Of a stretch of DNA of 14,677 nt, positions 6,886 through 13,932 are shown piece after piece (within the stretch, counting starts at the first letter, position 1; each line of letters begins with the position of its first letter). Made by a program: the position numbers and the translations under genes. Under the pieces are notes generated by a model. That model did not search any database. It saw only the letters and a program-made list of their open reading frames with translations, and was not told where the DNA came from. The DNA comes from an uncultured Sutterella sp. (GTDB lineage: Bacteria; Pseudomonadota; Gammaproteobacteria; Burkholderiales; Burkholderiaceae_F): NCBI GenBank assembly GCA_900554375.1, contig USHK01000006.1:1-14677 (forward strand), read 5' to 3'.

Positions 6886-8175
6886 TTATTCTTTTTTAAT
6901 CTTCTTATCTTCCATGATCAGGTTAAGCAGGATAGCCGCAACAGTTGCCGTTCCGATACCCCCTAGACCAAATCCGCCGATTTTCAGCGAGAAGTCACCT
7001 GCACCGATAATCAGCGTGACCGCTGTCACAATTAGATTCTTGCTCGAGGCCAAATCGATCTGATTTTCGATCATGATTCGCACACCGGCGGCGGCAATGA
7101 AACCAAAAACAATCACAGAAACCGCACCGAGGAGAGGACCGGGAATAGTTTGAATCAACGCTCCGAACTTCGGTGAGAAGCTCAGCAAAATGGCAAAACA
7201 GCCCGCTACTGGAAAAATCAGTGTGGAGTACACACGAGTCGCAGCCATCACGCCGATATTTTCACCGTAGGTCGTCACACCTGGGCCACCGACAAAACCA
7301 GCAAGGATCGTTGCTAAACCGTCGCCGAAGAAGCTGCGGCCGATGTACGGATCTAGATTTCGATGGGTCATGACGTTGACCGCTTTGATGTGACCGAGGT
7401 TCTCAGCGATCAAAATCACAACCACTGGCACAATCAGGATCATAGCTTCCGGCTGGAAAACAGGAGCTGAGAAATTAGGAACGCCCAGCCAGCTGGCGTT
7501 AATCAGCGGCTGAAAATCGATCGGCTTACCTAGAGCCATCACATTAGTGAGCACCCAATAGAGTATATAGGCAATCACGATACCCACAAGAATTAGCAGC
7601 TTCTGCAGGAATCCTCGTAAGTAAACGGCGACAAAGCCCATGATCAAGACGGCCACCGCGGCGTACCATTGTTCAAAATTCGTGGCACCCATGCCTTTGA
7701 CGGCAACCGGAGCGAGGTTCAGACCGATCGTCATGACGATGGCACCGGTCACGACCGGCGGCATCAGACGTTCAATCCAGCCCACGCCTGTCCACATTAC
7801 GATGAGGCCCACAATCGCATACACCACGCCGCAGGCAATCACACCGCCCATGGCAATCGGAATATTGGGATTAGGTCCTGTTCCGGCATAACCTGTGGCT
7901 GCAATTACAACGCCGATAAAAGCAAAACTGGAGCCTAAGTAACTTGGAACGTGGCCTCCGACAATCAGGAAGAACAACAATGTTCCGATGCCGCTCATGA
8001 AGATCGCAACGTTAGGATCCAACCCCATAATCAACGGCGCAAGCACCGTAGAACCGAACATGATTACAACGTGTTGGATGCCCATTGCCAGGGTTTGGCC
8101 AAGAGGGAGTGTCTCGTCAGGCGCAATCGTGCCTTCCGTCTTGACTTTCCAACGAGGAAAGTAGTTTTGTGTCAT
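6886..8175 (-). CDS. rutG: NCS2-family uracil/pyrimidine permease, RutG-like
   Basis: This is a proton-coupled nucleobase importer of the inner membrane (NCS2, SLC23 family). The 429 residues are almost entirely hydrophobic segments, consistent with the 14-helix UraA fold. Diagnostic features are the QH motif in the first helix (Q34-H35), PSYLGSSFAFIGVVIAATG (77-95), ENLGHIKAV with E258, and the family signature ENIGVMAATR with E305. These two glutamates match the uracil-contacting pair of UraA. Recalled similarity is closest to E. coli RutG (APDETLPLGQT, SGIGTLLFF, IERLMPPVVTGA, SPKFGALI), so uracil or another pyrimidine is the likely substrate. No other rut genes occur in the window, so it more likely serves general uracil salvage; the symbol reflects sequence type, not proven function. 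It is divergent from prfC. Confidence 0.9.
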   Translation of the reverse strand: MTQNYFPRWKVKTEGTIAPDETLPLGQTLAMGIQHVVIMFGSTVLAPLIMGLDPNVAIFMSGIGTLLFFLIVGGHVPSYLGSSFAFIGVVIAATGYAGTGPNPNIPIAMGGVIACGVVYAIVGLIVMWTGVGWIERLMPPVVTGAIVMTIGLNLAPVAVKGMGATNFEQWYAAVAVLIMGFVAVYLRGFLQKLLILVGIVIAYILYWVLTNVMALGKPIDFQPLINASWLGVPNFSAPVFQPEAMILIVPVVVILIAENLGHIKAVNVMTHRNLDPYIGRSFFGDGLATILAGFVGGPGVTTYGENIGVMAATRVYSTLIFPVAGCFAILLSFSPKFGALIQTIPGPLLGAVSVIVFGFIAAAGVRIMIENQIDLASSKNLIVTAVTLIIGAGDFSLKIGGFGLGGIGTATVAAILLNLIMEDKKIKKE

Positions 8176-8266
8176 TGGGAGTGTCTCTAGGAATTAATCT
8201 TGATAATTTTAGTAGCTCAATTAGTTAAATTTCGTTCATAAACCCTCAGTTTTTCATTCGTTGACA

Positions 8267-8294
8267 TTTGAATATCTATCCTTTGTTCTACAAT
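8267..8294 (+). promoter_or_regulatory. Candidate sigma-70 promoter for prfC
   Basis: TACAAT at 8289-8294 is a good -10 box, 35 bases before the chosen prfC ATG. A perfect TTGACA lies at 8261-8266 but the spacing to TACAAT is 22, too long for a normal promoter. TTTGAA at 8267-8272 gives a spacing of 16. Either may serve as -35. The region also has to hold the divergent permease promoter, which I could not place. Confidence 0.4.
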
Positions 8295-8329
8295 GCTCGG
8301 CTACGGATAAGTATAGGATTCTGAACAAA

Positions 8330-9958
8330 ATGGCTTTGTTAAGTCCCCAGGCACAGAAACAAATTAAGAGGCGAAGGACCTTCGCAATCATCTCTCACCC
8401 TGACGCAGGTAAAACGACATTAACGGAAAAGCTTTTGCTTTTCGGCGGAGCAATTCAGATGGCCGGTGCCGTCAAAGGCAGAAAAGCAGGACGGCATGCG
8501 ACCAGTGACTGGATGGAAGTTGAAAAGCAGCGCGGTATTTCCGTTACCAGCTCTGTAATGCAGTTCGAATACAACGATCACGTCATCAACTTGCTGGATA
8601 CCCCGGGACACGAAGACTTCTCAGAAGACACCTACCGCGTCTTAACTGCAGTAGATTGCGCCGTCATGGTTATTGATGCCGCTAAAGGCGTGGAAGCACA
8701 GACAATCAAACTCCTGGAAGTCTGTCGCATGCGTAAGACCCCGATCATTACGTTCATCAACAAACTCGACCGAGAAGTTCAGGATCCAATTGATTTGCTC
8801 GGTGAGATTGAAAACGTCCTAAAAATCGACTGTGCTCCGATTACATGGCCTGTCGGAATGGGAAAAACATTCCGCGGCGTCTTCTCACTGCTCGATAACC
8901 GCATGAAGCGCTTCACACCGGGCGGAGAAAAGCTTTCTGACGACGTTGAAGTGATCGAGGGTCTGGATAATCCTCGTCTCGACGAACTCTTTCCTCTGGA
9001 AATGGACTATGTCCGCGAAAGCATTGAGCTCATTCAAGGCGCAAGCGAGCCCTTCTCTCTGGAGCGCTTCTTAGAAGGTTCTCAGACTCCTGTCTTTTTC
9101 GGCTCAGGTGTCAACAACTTTGGTGTTGAGGATGTGTTAAATGCGCTGGTAAATTGGGCTCCGACGCCTCAGCCTCGCGATGCCGGAAAGCGTATGGTCG
9201 AACCGGATGAAGCCAAGTTCTCAGGCTTTGTTTTCAAGATTCAAGCCAACATGGATCCGAAACACCGCGACCGTATCGCGTTCTTCCGTGTCTGCTCTGG
9301 TGAATATCAGCCGGGTATGAAAGTGTTTCATGTCCGCGAAGGCAAAGAGATGAAGATCCCGAACGCTCTCACCTTCATGGCTAACGACCGCGTGCTGATG
9401 ACAGACGCCGTTGCAGGAGACATTATCGGCATTTACAATCACGGCCAGCTGCACATCGGTGATACCCTTACGCAGGGAGAAGTGCTCGGCTTTACCGGCA
9501 TTCCTTACTTCGCCCCGGAACTTTTCCGGAGCGCCCGTCCAAAAGACCCTTTCAAAGCCAAACAGCTGCATAAAGGCTTGAAAGAGCTCGGCGAAGAAGG
9601 CGCAATTCAGGTCTTTGAAGATGAGCTCGGTAACCTTTATCTCGGTGCCGTGGGTCAGCTGCAGTTCGAAATCGTGGCTCAGCGCTTAGCGACGGAATAT
9701 AACGTCGATGCCATCTACGAAAACACACCTGTTTCCACAGCGCGCTGGGTTACTTACCCTGACGAACAGACTCGCAAGGATTTCGAAAAAGAACAGGGAA
9801 TGCGTCTGGCTAAAGATGCCGACGGTAACACCGTTTACCTCGCCACCAGCATCTACAACCTGCAGACAACACAGAAACATTGGCCTCAGGTGACCTTCCA
9901 CGTCACCCGAGAACATGGACAAAAACTGAAACACACAGACGTCGACCTCGACATCTAA
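8330..9958 (+). CDS. prfC: Peptide chain release factor 3
   Basis: RF3 is the GTPase that recycles RF1 and RF2 from the ribosome after peptide release. From the ATG at 8330 the product is 542 residues, slightly longer than E. coli RF3 (about 529). Translation-GTPase motifs are complete: G1 SHPDAGKT (22-29), G2 in [10 protein letters not shown]3 DTPGH (90-94) and G4 NKLD (144-147). The segment [20 protein letters not shown] is typical of RF3 and separates it from EF-G and LepA. The open frame extends upstream to a TTG at 8261, but those 23 residues do not look like RF3 and that TTG is part of a TTGACA promoter-like box, so the ATG beginning [20 protein letters not shown] is preferred. AGGA (8315-8318) is a weak ribosome site. 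Confidence 0.96.
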   Translation: MALLSPQAQKQIKRRRTFAIISHPDAGKTTLTEKLLLFGGAIQMAGAVKGRKAGRHATSDWMEVEKQRGISVTSSVMQFEYNDHVINLLDTPGHEDFSEDTYRVLTAVDCAVMVIDAAKGVEAQTIKLLEVCRMRKTPIITFINKLDREVQDPIDLLGEIENVLKIDCAPITWPVGMGKTFRGVFSLLDNRMKRFTPGGEKLSDDVEVIEGLDNPRLDELFPLEMDYVRESIELIQGASEPFSLERFLEGSQTPVFFGSGVNNFGVEDVLNALVNWAPTPQPRDAGKRMVEPDEAKFSGFVFKIQANMDPKHRDRIAFFRVCSGEYQPGMKVFHVREGKEMKIPNALTFMANDRVLMTDAVAGDIIGIYNHGQLHIGDTLTQGEVLGFTGIPYFAPELFRSARPKDPFKAKQLHKGLKELGEEGAIQVFEDELGNLYLGAVGQLQFEIVAQRLATEYNVDAIYENTPVSTARWVTYPDEQTRKDFEKEQGMRLAKDADGNTVYLATSIYNLQTTQKHWPQVTFHVTREHGQKLKHTDVDLDI

Positions 9959-9965
9959 AGCGCAG

Positions 9966-9991
9966 GAGCCCGGCAATGCGGGCTCTTTTTT
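9966..9991 (+). terminator. Rho-independent terminator of prfC
   Basis: GAGCCCG (9966-9972) and CGGGCTC (9979-9985) form a perfect 7-bp stem with the loop GCAATG, followed by six T (9986-9991). It lies 8 bases after the prfC stop. The T-run contains part of the hydF stop codon, which is on the other strand. Confidence 0.92.
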
Positions 9992-11204
9992 AGTTTCCTT
10001 TTATCGGCGACATGGCTCGGTCCATGATTCCGTGTAAATAAGAAATCAGCACGCCGTAATTAACAATCGGCACGCCGGCTTCGGCGCATTTTCTTTGACG
10101 ACTCAGCATGGCGCGGCGATTAATCATGCAGCCCCCGCAGTGAATAACAAGCTTGTAGGCCGAGACATCTTCCGGAAAAGAGTCTCCCGTATACCATTCA
10201 TAGTTCAGTTGGGCGCCCACTTTCTTATTCAGCCAAGCCGGAATTTTGACTCTGCCGATGTCCTCTGCCTGACAAACATGGGTACAGGCTTCTGCTATTA
10301 AAACCTTATCCCCCGGCTTTAGATTTTCTACAGCTTTAGCGCCTGAAACCAGTCCGCTTAAGTTGCCTTTCTGACGCGCCATTAGAATCGAAAAAGACGT
10401 CAGAGGAATTTCTTTCGGCACTGCGCGGTCTGCTTTTGCAAAGACCTGGCTATCAGTAACAACCAAGGCCGGAGGTTCTTTAAGGTTGGCAAGCTGCTCT
10501 GCCAGTTGATTTTCCTTTACAACTACAGCCTTGGCATTAGCGTCCAAAATATCTCGTATTGCATGAACCTGAGGAAGAATAATTCGGCCTTTAGGTGCGG
10601 CCGTGTCGATGGGAACACAAAGCACGACTGTATCGCCTTCTTTGATGAGATCTCTCAGCATCGGACCGTCTTCAAAGGCAGCTGGGGCCTCTTTTACGAT
10701 AAGGGAGCGGAGCTCATCAATGCCTTTTTTCTCAAGTGCACTAATCGGAACGACTTTTTCTCCGAAAGCTTTTTCCAAAGCAGAAATGCGCTCAGCGGCA
10801 TTAGCGACGATTTCAATTTTATTGGCTGCGAGGATGTACGTCGTGCCCAGTTTTTTGAACTCGGAAATTAAAGAACGTTCAAAGTCAGAGACGTCATTAG
10901 CAGCATCGATCACGATGACCGCGACGTCTGTCTTGGTCATCACTTCCTTAGTTTTACCGACCCTGAGTTTGCCTAAATCGCCGATGTCATCGATACCGGC
11001 AGTATCAATCATCATTACGGGCCCTAAGGGCAGAATTTCCATGGCCTTAAACACAGGGTCAGTGGTCGTGCCCGCAACGTCACTGACAAGTGCAATGTTT
11101 TGTTTGGTCAACGCGTTAATCACGCTCGACTTCCCGGCATTTCTTCGGCCGAAAATTCCGATGTGAATACGCATGCCTTTAGGAGTCTGATTCATCTCTG
11201 CCAT
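9990..11204 (-). CDS. hydF: [FeFe]-hydrogenase maturation GTPase HydF
   Basis: HydF is the scaffold on which HydE and HydG assemble the 2Fe subcluster before transfer to apo-HydA. The 404 residues have an N-terminal TrmE-type GTPase domain: G1 GRRNAGKS (19-26), the G2 region VAGTTTDPV, G3 DTAG (67-70), and G4 NKIE (128-131, with Glu instead of the usual Asp). A middle dimerisation region and the C-terminal [4Fe-4S] domain follow. The cluster ligands are C307-x-H309 and C356-x2-C359, separated by 46 residues as in the family pattern CxHx(46-53)HCxxC. EDIGRVKIP just after the first ligands is a HydF hallmark. A strong GGAGG site precedes the ATG. It lies downstream of the hydrogenase genes but beyond a terminator. 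HydE and HydG must be encoded elsewhere. Confidence 0.95.
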   Translation of the reverse strand: MAEMNQTPKGMRIHIGIFGRRNAGKSSVINALTKQNIALVSDVAGTTTDPVFKAMEILPLGPVMMIDTAGIDDIGDLGKLRVGKTKEVMTKTDVAVIVIDAANDVSDFERSLISEFKKLGTTYILAANKIEIVANAAERISALEKAFGEKVVPISALEKKGIDELRSLIVKEAPAAFEDGPMLRDLIKEGDTVVLCVPIDTAAPKGRIILPQVHAIRDILDANAKAVVVKENQLAEQLANLKEPPALVVTDSQVFAKADRAVPKEIPLTSFSILMARQKGNLSGLVSGAKAVENLKPGDKVLIAEACTHVCQAEDIGRVKIPAWLNKKVGAQLNYEWYTGDSFPEDVSAYKLVIHCGGCMINRRAMLSRQRKCAEAGVPIVNYGVLISYLHGIMDRAMSPIKGN

Positions 11205-11247
11205 AAAAATTCCTCCGTTTTCCGAAATTCTACGATGTAGAGCCGAT

Positions 11248-11276
11248 AAAAAAGGGAGCCGAAGCCCCCTCTTTTT
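11248..11276 (-). terminator. Terminator between the cytochrome b gene and hydF
   Basis: On the - strand GGGGGC and GCTCCC form a 6-bp stem (one G-T pair) closed by a UUCG tetraloop and followed by six T (11253-11248). The loop and stem lie at 11254-11269. A T-run (11272-11276) on the other strand makes it potentially bidirectional. It closes the hydA-hydB-cytochrome b message about 17 bases after the last stop and 43 bases before hydF. Confidence 0.85.
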
Positions 11277-11292
11277 GTTTAACGATCAAAGA

Positions 11293-11985
11293 TTATTTTT
11301 CAACAACTTTGACGACGTCACGTTCGACCCAAGTCGGAGCATGATGCTCGGCGGCCTCATAAGAGATATCGCCGGAACCAATTCTCCAAATGCCCTTGAA
11401 GTGTTCCATAGACAGAAGAGCCAGAGGAATATGAGCGCATGTAACCATAGCGGTCACAATGAAGCTACCCCAAACGTGCGTGATGAAGAGCCAGTAGAAA
11501 ACGGTCTTGCCAAGGAGGGGAGCGCCCAACCAAAGCAACCAGCCTGTAGCGATCAGATAAACAACCGCTGCAAGGAAGATAAGGTAGCTCATCTTCTGGC
11601 CGCCGTTGTAACGACCCTGAGGCGGAACTTCGACCGGACCGAAAGGAATCTTGAAGAAACGACGCGGATAGCCGCCGAAGTTTCTGAACCACAGGATGGT
11701 GTTTTTGTCCCACTCAAGAAGGTTCTTCAGTGTCACGGCAAAACGTTCGGGAGCAAAGAGAACATAGCCCACGAAGTTAAGGGTGAAAAGAGCACCCAGC
11801 CAGAGATGCCAAACCATCATGAGGTTAGCGGTTTCATCGGAAATGTCGCCCATCCAGTGGCCGAAATATACGATTGCACCAGTGATAACCAAGGCGTACC
11901 AACAAATCGCATTGATGGAGTGGAAAACCTTGTCGGAAGTGTGGAAGCGCAGAATTCTTGCGCCTTTCATTTCGGGATTAGACAT
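11293..11985 (-). CDS. Di-heme cytochrome b subunit of the hydrogenase (FdnI/HyaC type)
   Basis: This membrane cytochrome b probably takes electrons from the periplasmic hydrogenase and reduces quinone. The 230 residues show four main hydrophobic segments (about 24-42, 54-76, 128-150 and 164-192). The candidate heme-b ligands are H22, H60, H170 and H185, arranged as in formate dehydrogenase gamma subunit FdnI. FHTSDKVFHSINA and PPQGRYNGGQKMSY are characteristic of the FdnI/FdoI branch of the Ni_hydr_CYTB family. In Shewanella a gene of this type (fdhC) follows hydAB. Its start overlaps the end of hydB by 8 bases and has a GGAGG site inside hydB, so the two are translationally linked. A formate dehydrogenase subunit is the other possibility, but no other formate dehydrogenase gene is nearby. 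Confidence 0.9.
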   Translation of the reverse strand: MSNPEMKGARILRFHTSDKVFHSINAICWYALVITGAIVYFGHWMGDISDETANLMMVWHLWLGALFTLNFVGYVLFAPERFAVTLKNLLEWDKNTILWFRNFGGYPRRFFKIPFGPVEVPPQGRYNGGQKMSYLIFLAAVVYLIATGWLLWLGAPLLGKTVFYWLFITHVWGSFIVTAMVTCAHIPLALLSMEHFKGIWRIGSGDISYEAAEHHAPTWVERDVVKVVEK

Positions 11986-12325
11986 GTTCTGCCTCCGTCA
12001 TTGCCAGCTGGGAGCGGGGATAGTAATGGGTGTGGTTCAGCTTGTACATCTCGCCTTCGACAGGTTTGCCGTTCATGTCTTTGTAGACCTGCCAGCAAAC
12101 GTCGTTCTGGTGGGAAGAAGTCAGATTGACTTTCTGCAGACGCTTGTCATCTGCATAGAGACCGTTCTGTCTGTCGAGAATAACCTTATTGCGGGAAGTG
12201 ATCAGTTGAGTGATCACAGCGCCGGCGCCTGCAACTAAAACAGCGCAGAGACCGATGACTTTAAGGAAGCCGCGTCGCCCCAACATGGCAGGAACGTCGC
12301 GTTCGGTATATTGATATTTACTCAT
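11978..12325 (-). CDS. hydB: Periplasmic [FeFe]-hydrogenase small subunit with Tat signal
   Basis: This is the small subunit that wraps around the catalytic subunit and carries the export signal for the pair. The 115 residues begin with a twin-arginine signal, GRRGFLKVIG (R17-R18), then a hydrophobic stretch (about 23-42). It is uncertain whether this is cleaved or stays as a membrane anchor. The rest matches the iron-hydrogenase small-subunit domain: YADDKRLQ (57-64), SSHQND (70-75), VYKDMNGKPVEGE, and the invariant-looking HTHY (98-101) followed by R104. In many organisms this domain is fused to the end of HydA; here it is separate, as in Desulfovibrio HydAB. AGGA 7-8 bases upstream is the ribosome site. 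It lies 17 bases after hydA and overlaps the cytochrome gene by 8. Confidence 0.93.
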   Translation of the reverse strand: MSKYQYTERDVPAMLGRRGFLKVIGLCAVLVAGAGAVITQLITSRNKVILDRQNGLYADDKRLQKVNLTSSHQNDVCWQVYKDMNGKPVEGEMYKLNHTHYYPRSQLAMTEAEHV

Positions 12326-12342
12326 TTCTATTTCCTACCTTG

Positions 12343-13695
12343 TTAGAGTTTGACAGGAAGCGGAGTCGTCGGAGAAAGCCAGGAAGAGCCGGCGCCCTGC
12401 AGAGGCTGACCGCCGCCGTTAACGCAACCGCCCGGGCAGTTCATAACTTCGATGAAGTGCCAACGATCCTTGTCCTCGTTGATGATCTTCATGACATTCT
12501 TCAGGTCCTGAAGAGCGCCGTTGACGACAGCAACGCGAAGTTCGAAAATCTTGCCGCCCTGAGCCTTCAAAGGAATAGGCACTGTAGCTTCAACTAAAGA
12601 GTTGTTCAGGCCGCGGACGCTGATGATGTCCGGGTTCTTCAGTTCTTCTCCGGCCAAAATTGCATAAGCCGTACGGAGAGCAGCTTCCATCACGCCGCCG
12701 GAGCAGCCGAAGATTGTGCCGGCGCCGGTATATTTTTCGGTCGGCTTAACTTCGTGCTTGGTAGGCATCTTAAGCGGATCGATGCCAAGACGACGGAAGA
12801 CTTCAGCGATGTCACGAGTTGTGAGGCTGTAGTCGATATCCGGGAAGACGGGAGAGTCTTTCGGAATAACGTTGTGTTCAACGTTCCACTTCCAGGCGTC
12901 GATGAATTCAGGACGGCTGGCTTCGAAAATCTTTGCCGTACACGGAGTAATCGCAACCATACAGACGTCGCGCGGATCCTTGTTCCAAACATACTTGGCA
13001 GCCCAGGTCTTGCCCAAGGCGCCGCCCATCTGAATCGGACTCTTTGTGGTAGAAACGTGAGGAATCGCAGAGGCGAAATTAATTTCCATGTTTCTGACCC
13101 AGCCAGGGCAGCAGCTGGTGAAATGAGGCAGCGGATGATGAGCCATCATGTTCACTTCCGGACTTCTTTCTCCAAGGCACCAGTAGCGAACTTTCTTGAT
13201 GAACTCTGTACCTTCTTCCAAAATTGTCTGGTCGGCAGTCTGGTTTACGTCGTAAACAGTGAAACCAGCCTTTTCCAGAGCGTTGAGCATTTGGTCAGTG
13301 CACAGATCACCGGGCTTGCCGCCGAATTCCTCAGCCAAAGCAACACGAACGGCAGGAGATGGGTGAGCGACCACGAATTTCTTCGGATCTTTGAGAGCTG
13401 CAACGACATCGTCAACAAAACTCATCTGTTCAATGGCGCCGAACGGACAGGCGCTCAGGCACTGACCGCAGCTGACGCATGCATCGTCGCGAATTTTATG
13501 AATGGCGCCTAAACCGCCGGAAATAGCATCGACCGGGCAGAACTTGCGGCAGGTGTCGCAGCCGACGCAGTTGTCTTTGTTAATGTGGATAATTCCGCGA
13601 AGCTCGCCTTTGCGGAAATTTCCCTGAAACGCGGGACCGTCTTCTCCGCGACAGCCTTGAGGCGGTCGGAAGGTAACAACATCCATAGTAGACAT
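12343..13695 (-). CDS. hydA: [FeFe]-hydrogenase catalytic subunit HydA
   Basis: This enzyme oxidises (or makes) H2 at the H-cluster. The 450 residues contain two [4Fe-4S] ferredoxin motifs (C43, C46, C49, C53 and C73, C76, C79, C83) and then the H-cluster domain with its three signatures: L1 TSCCPGW (193-199), L2 TPCTAKIFE (250-258) and L3 EVMNCPGGCVNGGGQP (416-431). Cluster ligands are C196, C252, C420 and C424; C195 is the expected proton-relay cysteine, and TTKSPIQ keeps the relay serine. L2 usually reads MPC and L3 MACPGGC, so T250 and N419 are unusual. The chain is about 30-40 residues longer than Desulfovibrio-type HydA, with additions at 170-191 and 264-287 and an N-terminal extension. 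It has no signal peptide; export with Tat-tagged HydB is expected. TGGAG precedes the ATG. Confidence 0.95.
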   Translation of the reverse strand: MSTMDVVTFRPPQGCRGEDGPAFQGNFRKGELRGIIHINKDNCVGCDTCRKFCPVDAISGGLGAIHKIRDDACVSCGQCLSACPFGAIEQMSFVDDVVAALKDPKKFVVAHPSPAVRVALAEEFGGKPGDLCTDQMLNALEKAGFTVYDVNQTADQTILEEGTEFIKKVRYWCLGERSPEVNMMAHHPLPHFTSCCPGWVRNMEINFASAIPHVSTTKSPIQMGGALGKTWAAKYVWNKDPRDVCMVAITPCTAKIFEASRPEFIDAWKWNVEHNVIPKDSPVFPDIDYSLTTRDIAEVFRRLGIDPLKMPTKHEVKPTEKYTGAGTIFGCSGGVMEAALRTAYAILAGEELKNPDIISVRGLNNSLVEATVPIPLKAQGGKIFELRVAVVNGALQDLKNVMKIINEDKDRWHFIEVMNCPGGCVNGGGQPLQGAGSSWLSPTTPLPVKL

Positions 13696-13799
13696 TACTC
13701 AACTCCAGAGCTTGAAATGGAAATTTAAAGAGACAGTTTCGGATAAAAATATATTTAGTAAACCGCAGACGCGGAGTCCCGAGTCTCCTTACGCACCGA

Positions 13800-13828
13800 A
13801 GTTTACGGTGTTGTTACAGATTACACAA
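13800..13828 (-). promoter_or_regulatory. Weak candidate promoter for hydA
   Basis: On the - strand TTGTGT (13828-13823), 17 bases, then TAAACT (13805-13800) would place transcription about 100 bases before hydA. Both boxes are poor matches (3/6 and 4/6). The -10 lies in the loop of the small hairpin CACCG/CGGTG (13794-13810). I saw no clear FNR or sigma-54 site. Low confidence. Confidence 0.2.
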
Positions 13829-13895
13829 CGGCCTCTATCCTTTTGTCTTAAGTGAAAACCTTTAAATATTGAAGACAAATGAAAATAGATGTAAG

Positions 13896-13919
13896 AAAAA
13901 GCCCCGTAAATACGGGGCT
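13896..13919 (-). terminator. Rho-independent terminator of the HemN-family gene
   Basis: On the - strand AGCCCCGT and ACGGGGCT form a perfect 8-bp stem with an ATTT loop, followed by a T-run. It starts 14 bases past the stop of the upstream gene and separates it from hydA, so hydA must have its own promoter in 13696-13895. Confidence 0.92.
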
Positions 13920-13932
13920 CAGCGGTTTTTCT

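Noticed and set aside
6869..6897. Hairpin CACTC/GAGTG followed by a T-rich run on the + strand
   Set aside because: It faces a direction in which no gene is being transcribed and overlaps the end of the permease coding sequence; stem is only 5 bp.
10603..11166. Serine-rich + strand frame of 187 codons over hydF
   Set aside because: Antisense shadow of the HydF GTPase domain; low-complexity composition and no ribosome site.
11275..12129. Long + strand frame of 284 codons over hydB and the cytochrome gene
   Set aside because: It is antisense to two well-supported genes and has no domain-like content; it reflects the codon bias of the real genes.
12754..13512. Long + strand frame of 252 codons inside hydA
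   Set aside because: Antisense shadow of hydA; the - strand frame has full ferredoxin and H-cluster motifs.
13775..13810. Possible sigma-54 (-24/-12) promoter upstream of hydA
   Set aside because: The GG and GC dinucleotides present are spaced 11 apart, not 10, and the surrounding bases do not match the consensus.
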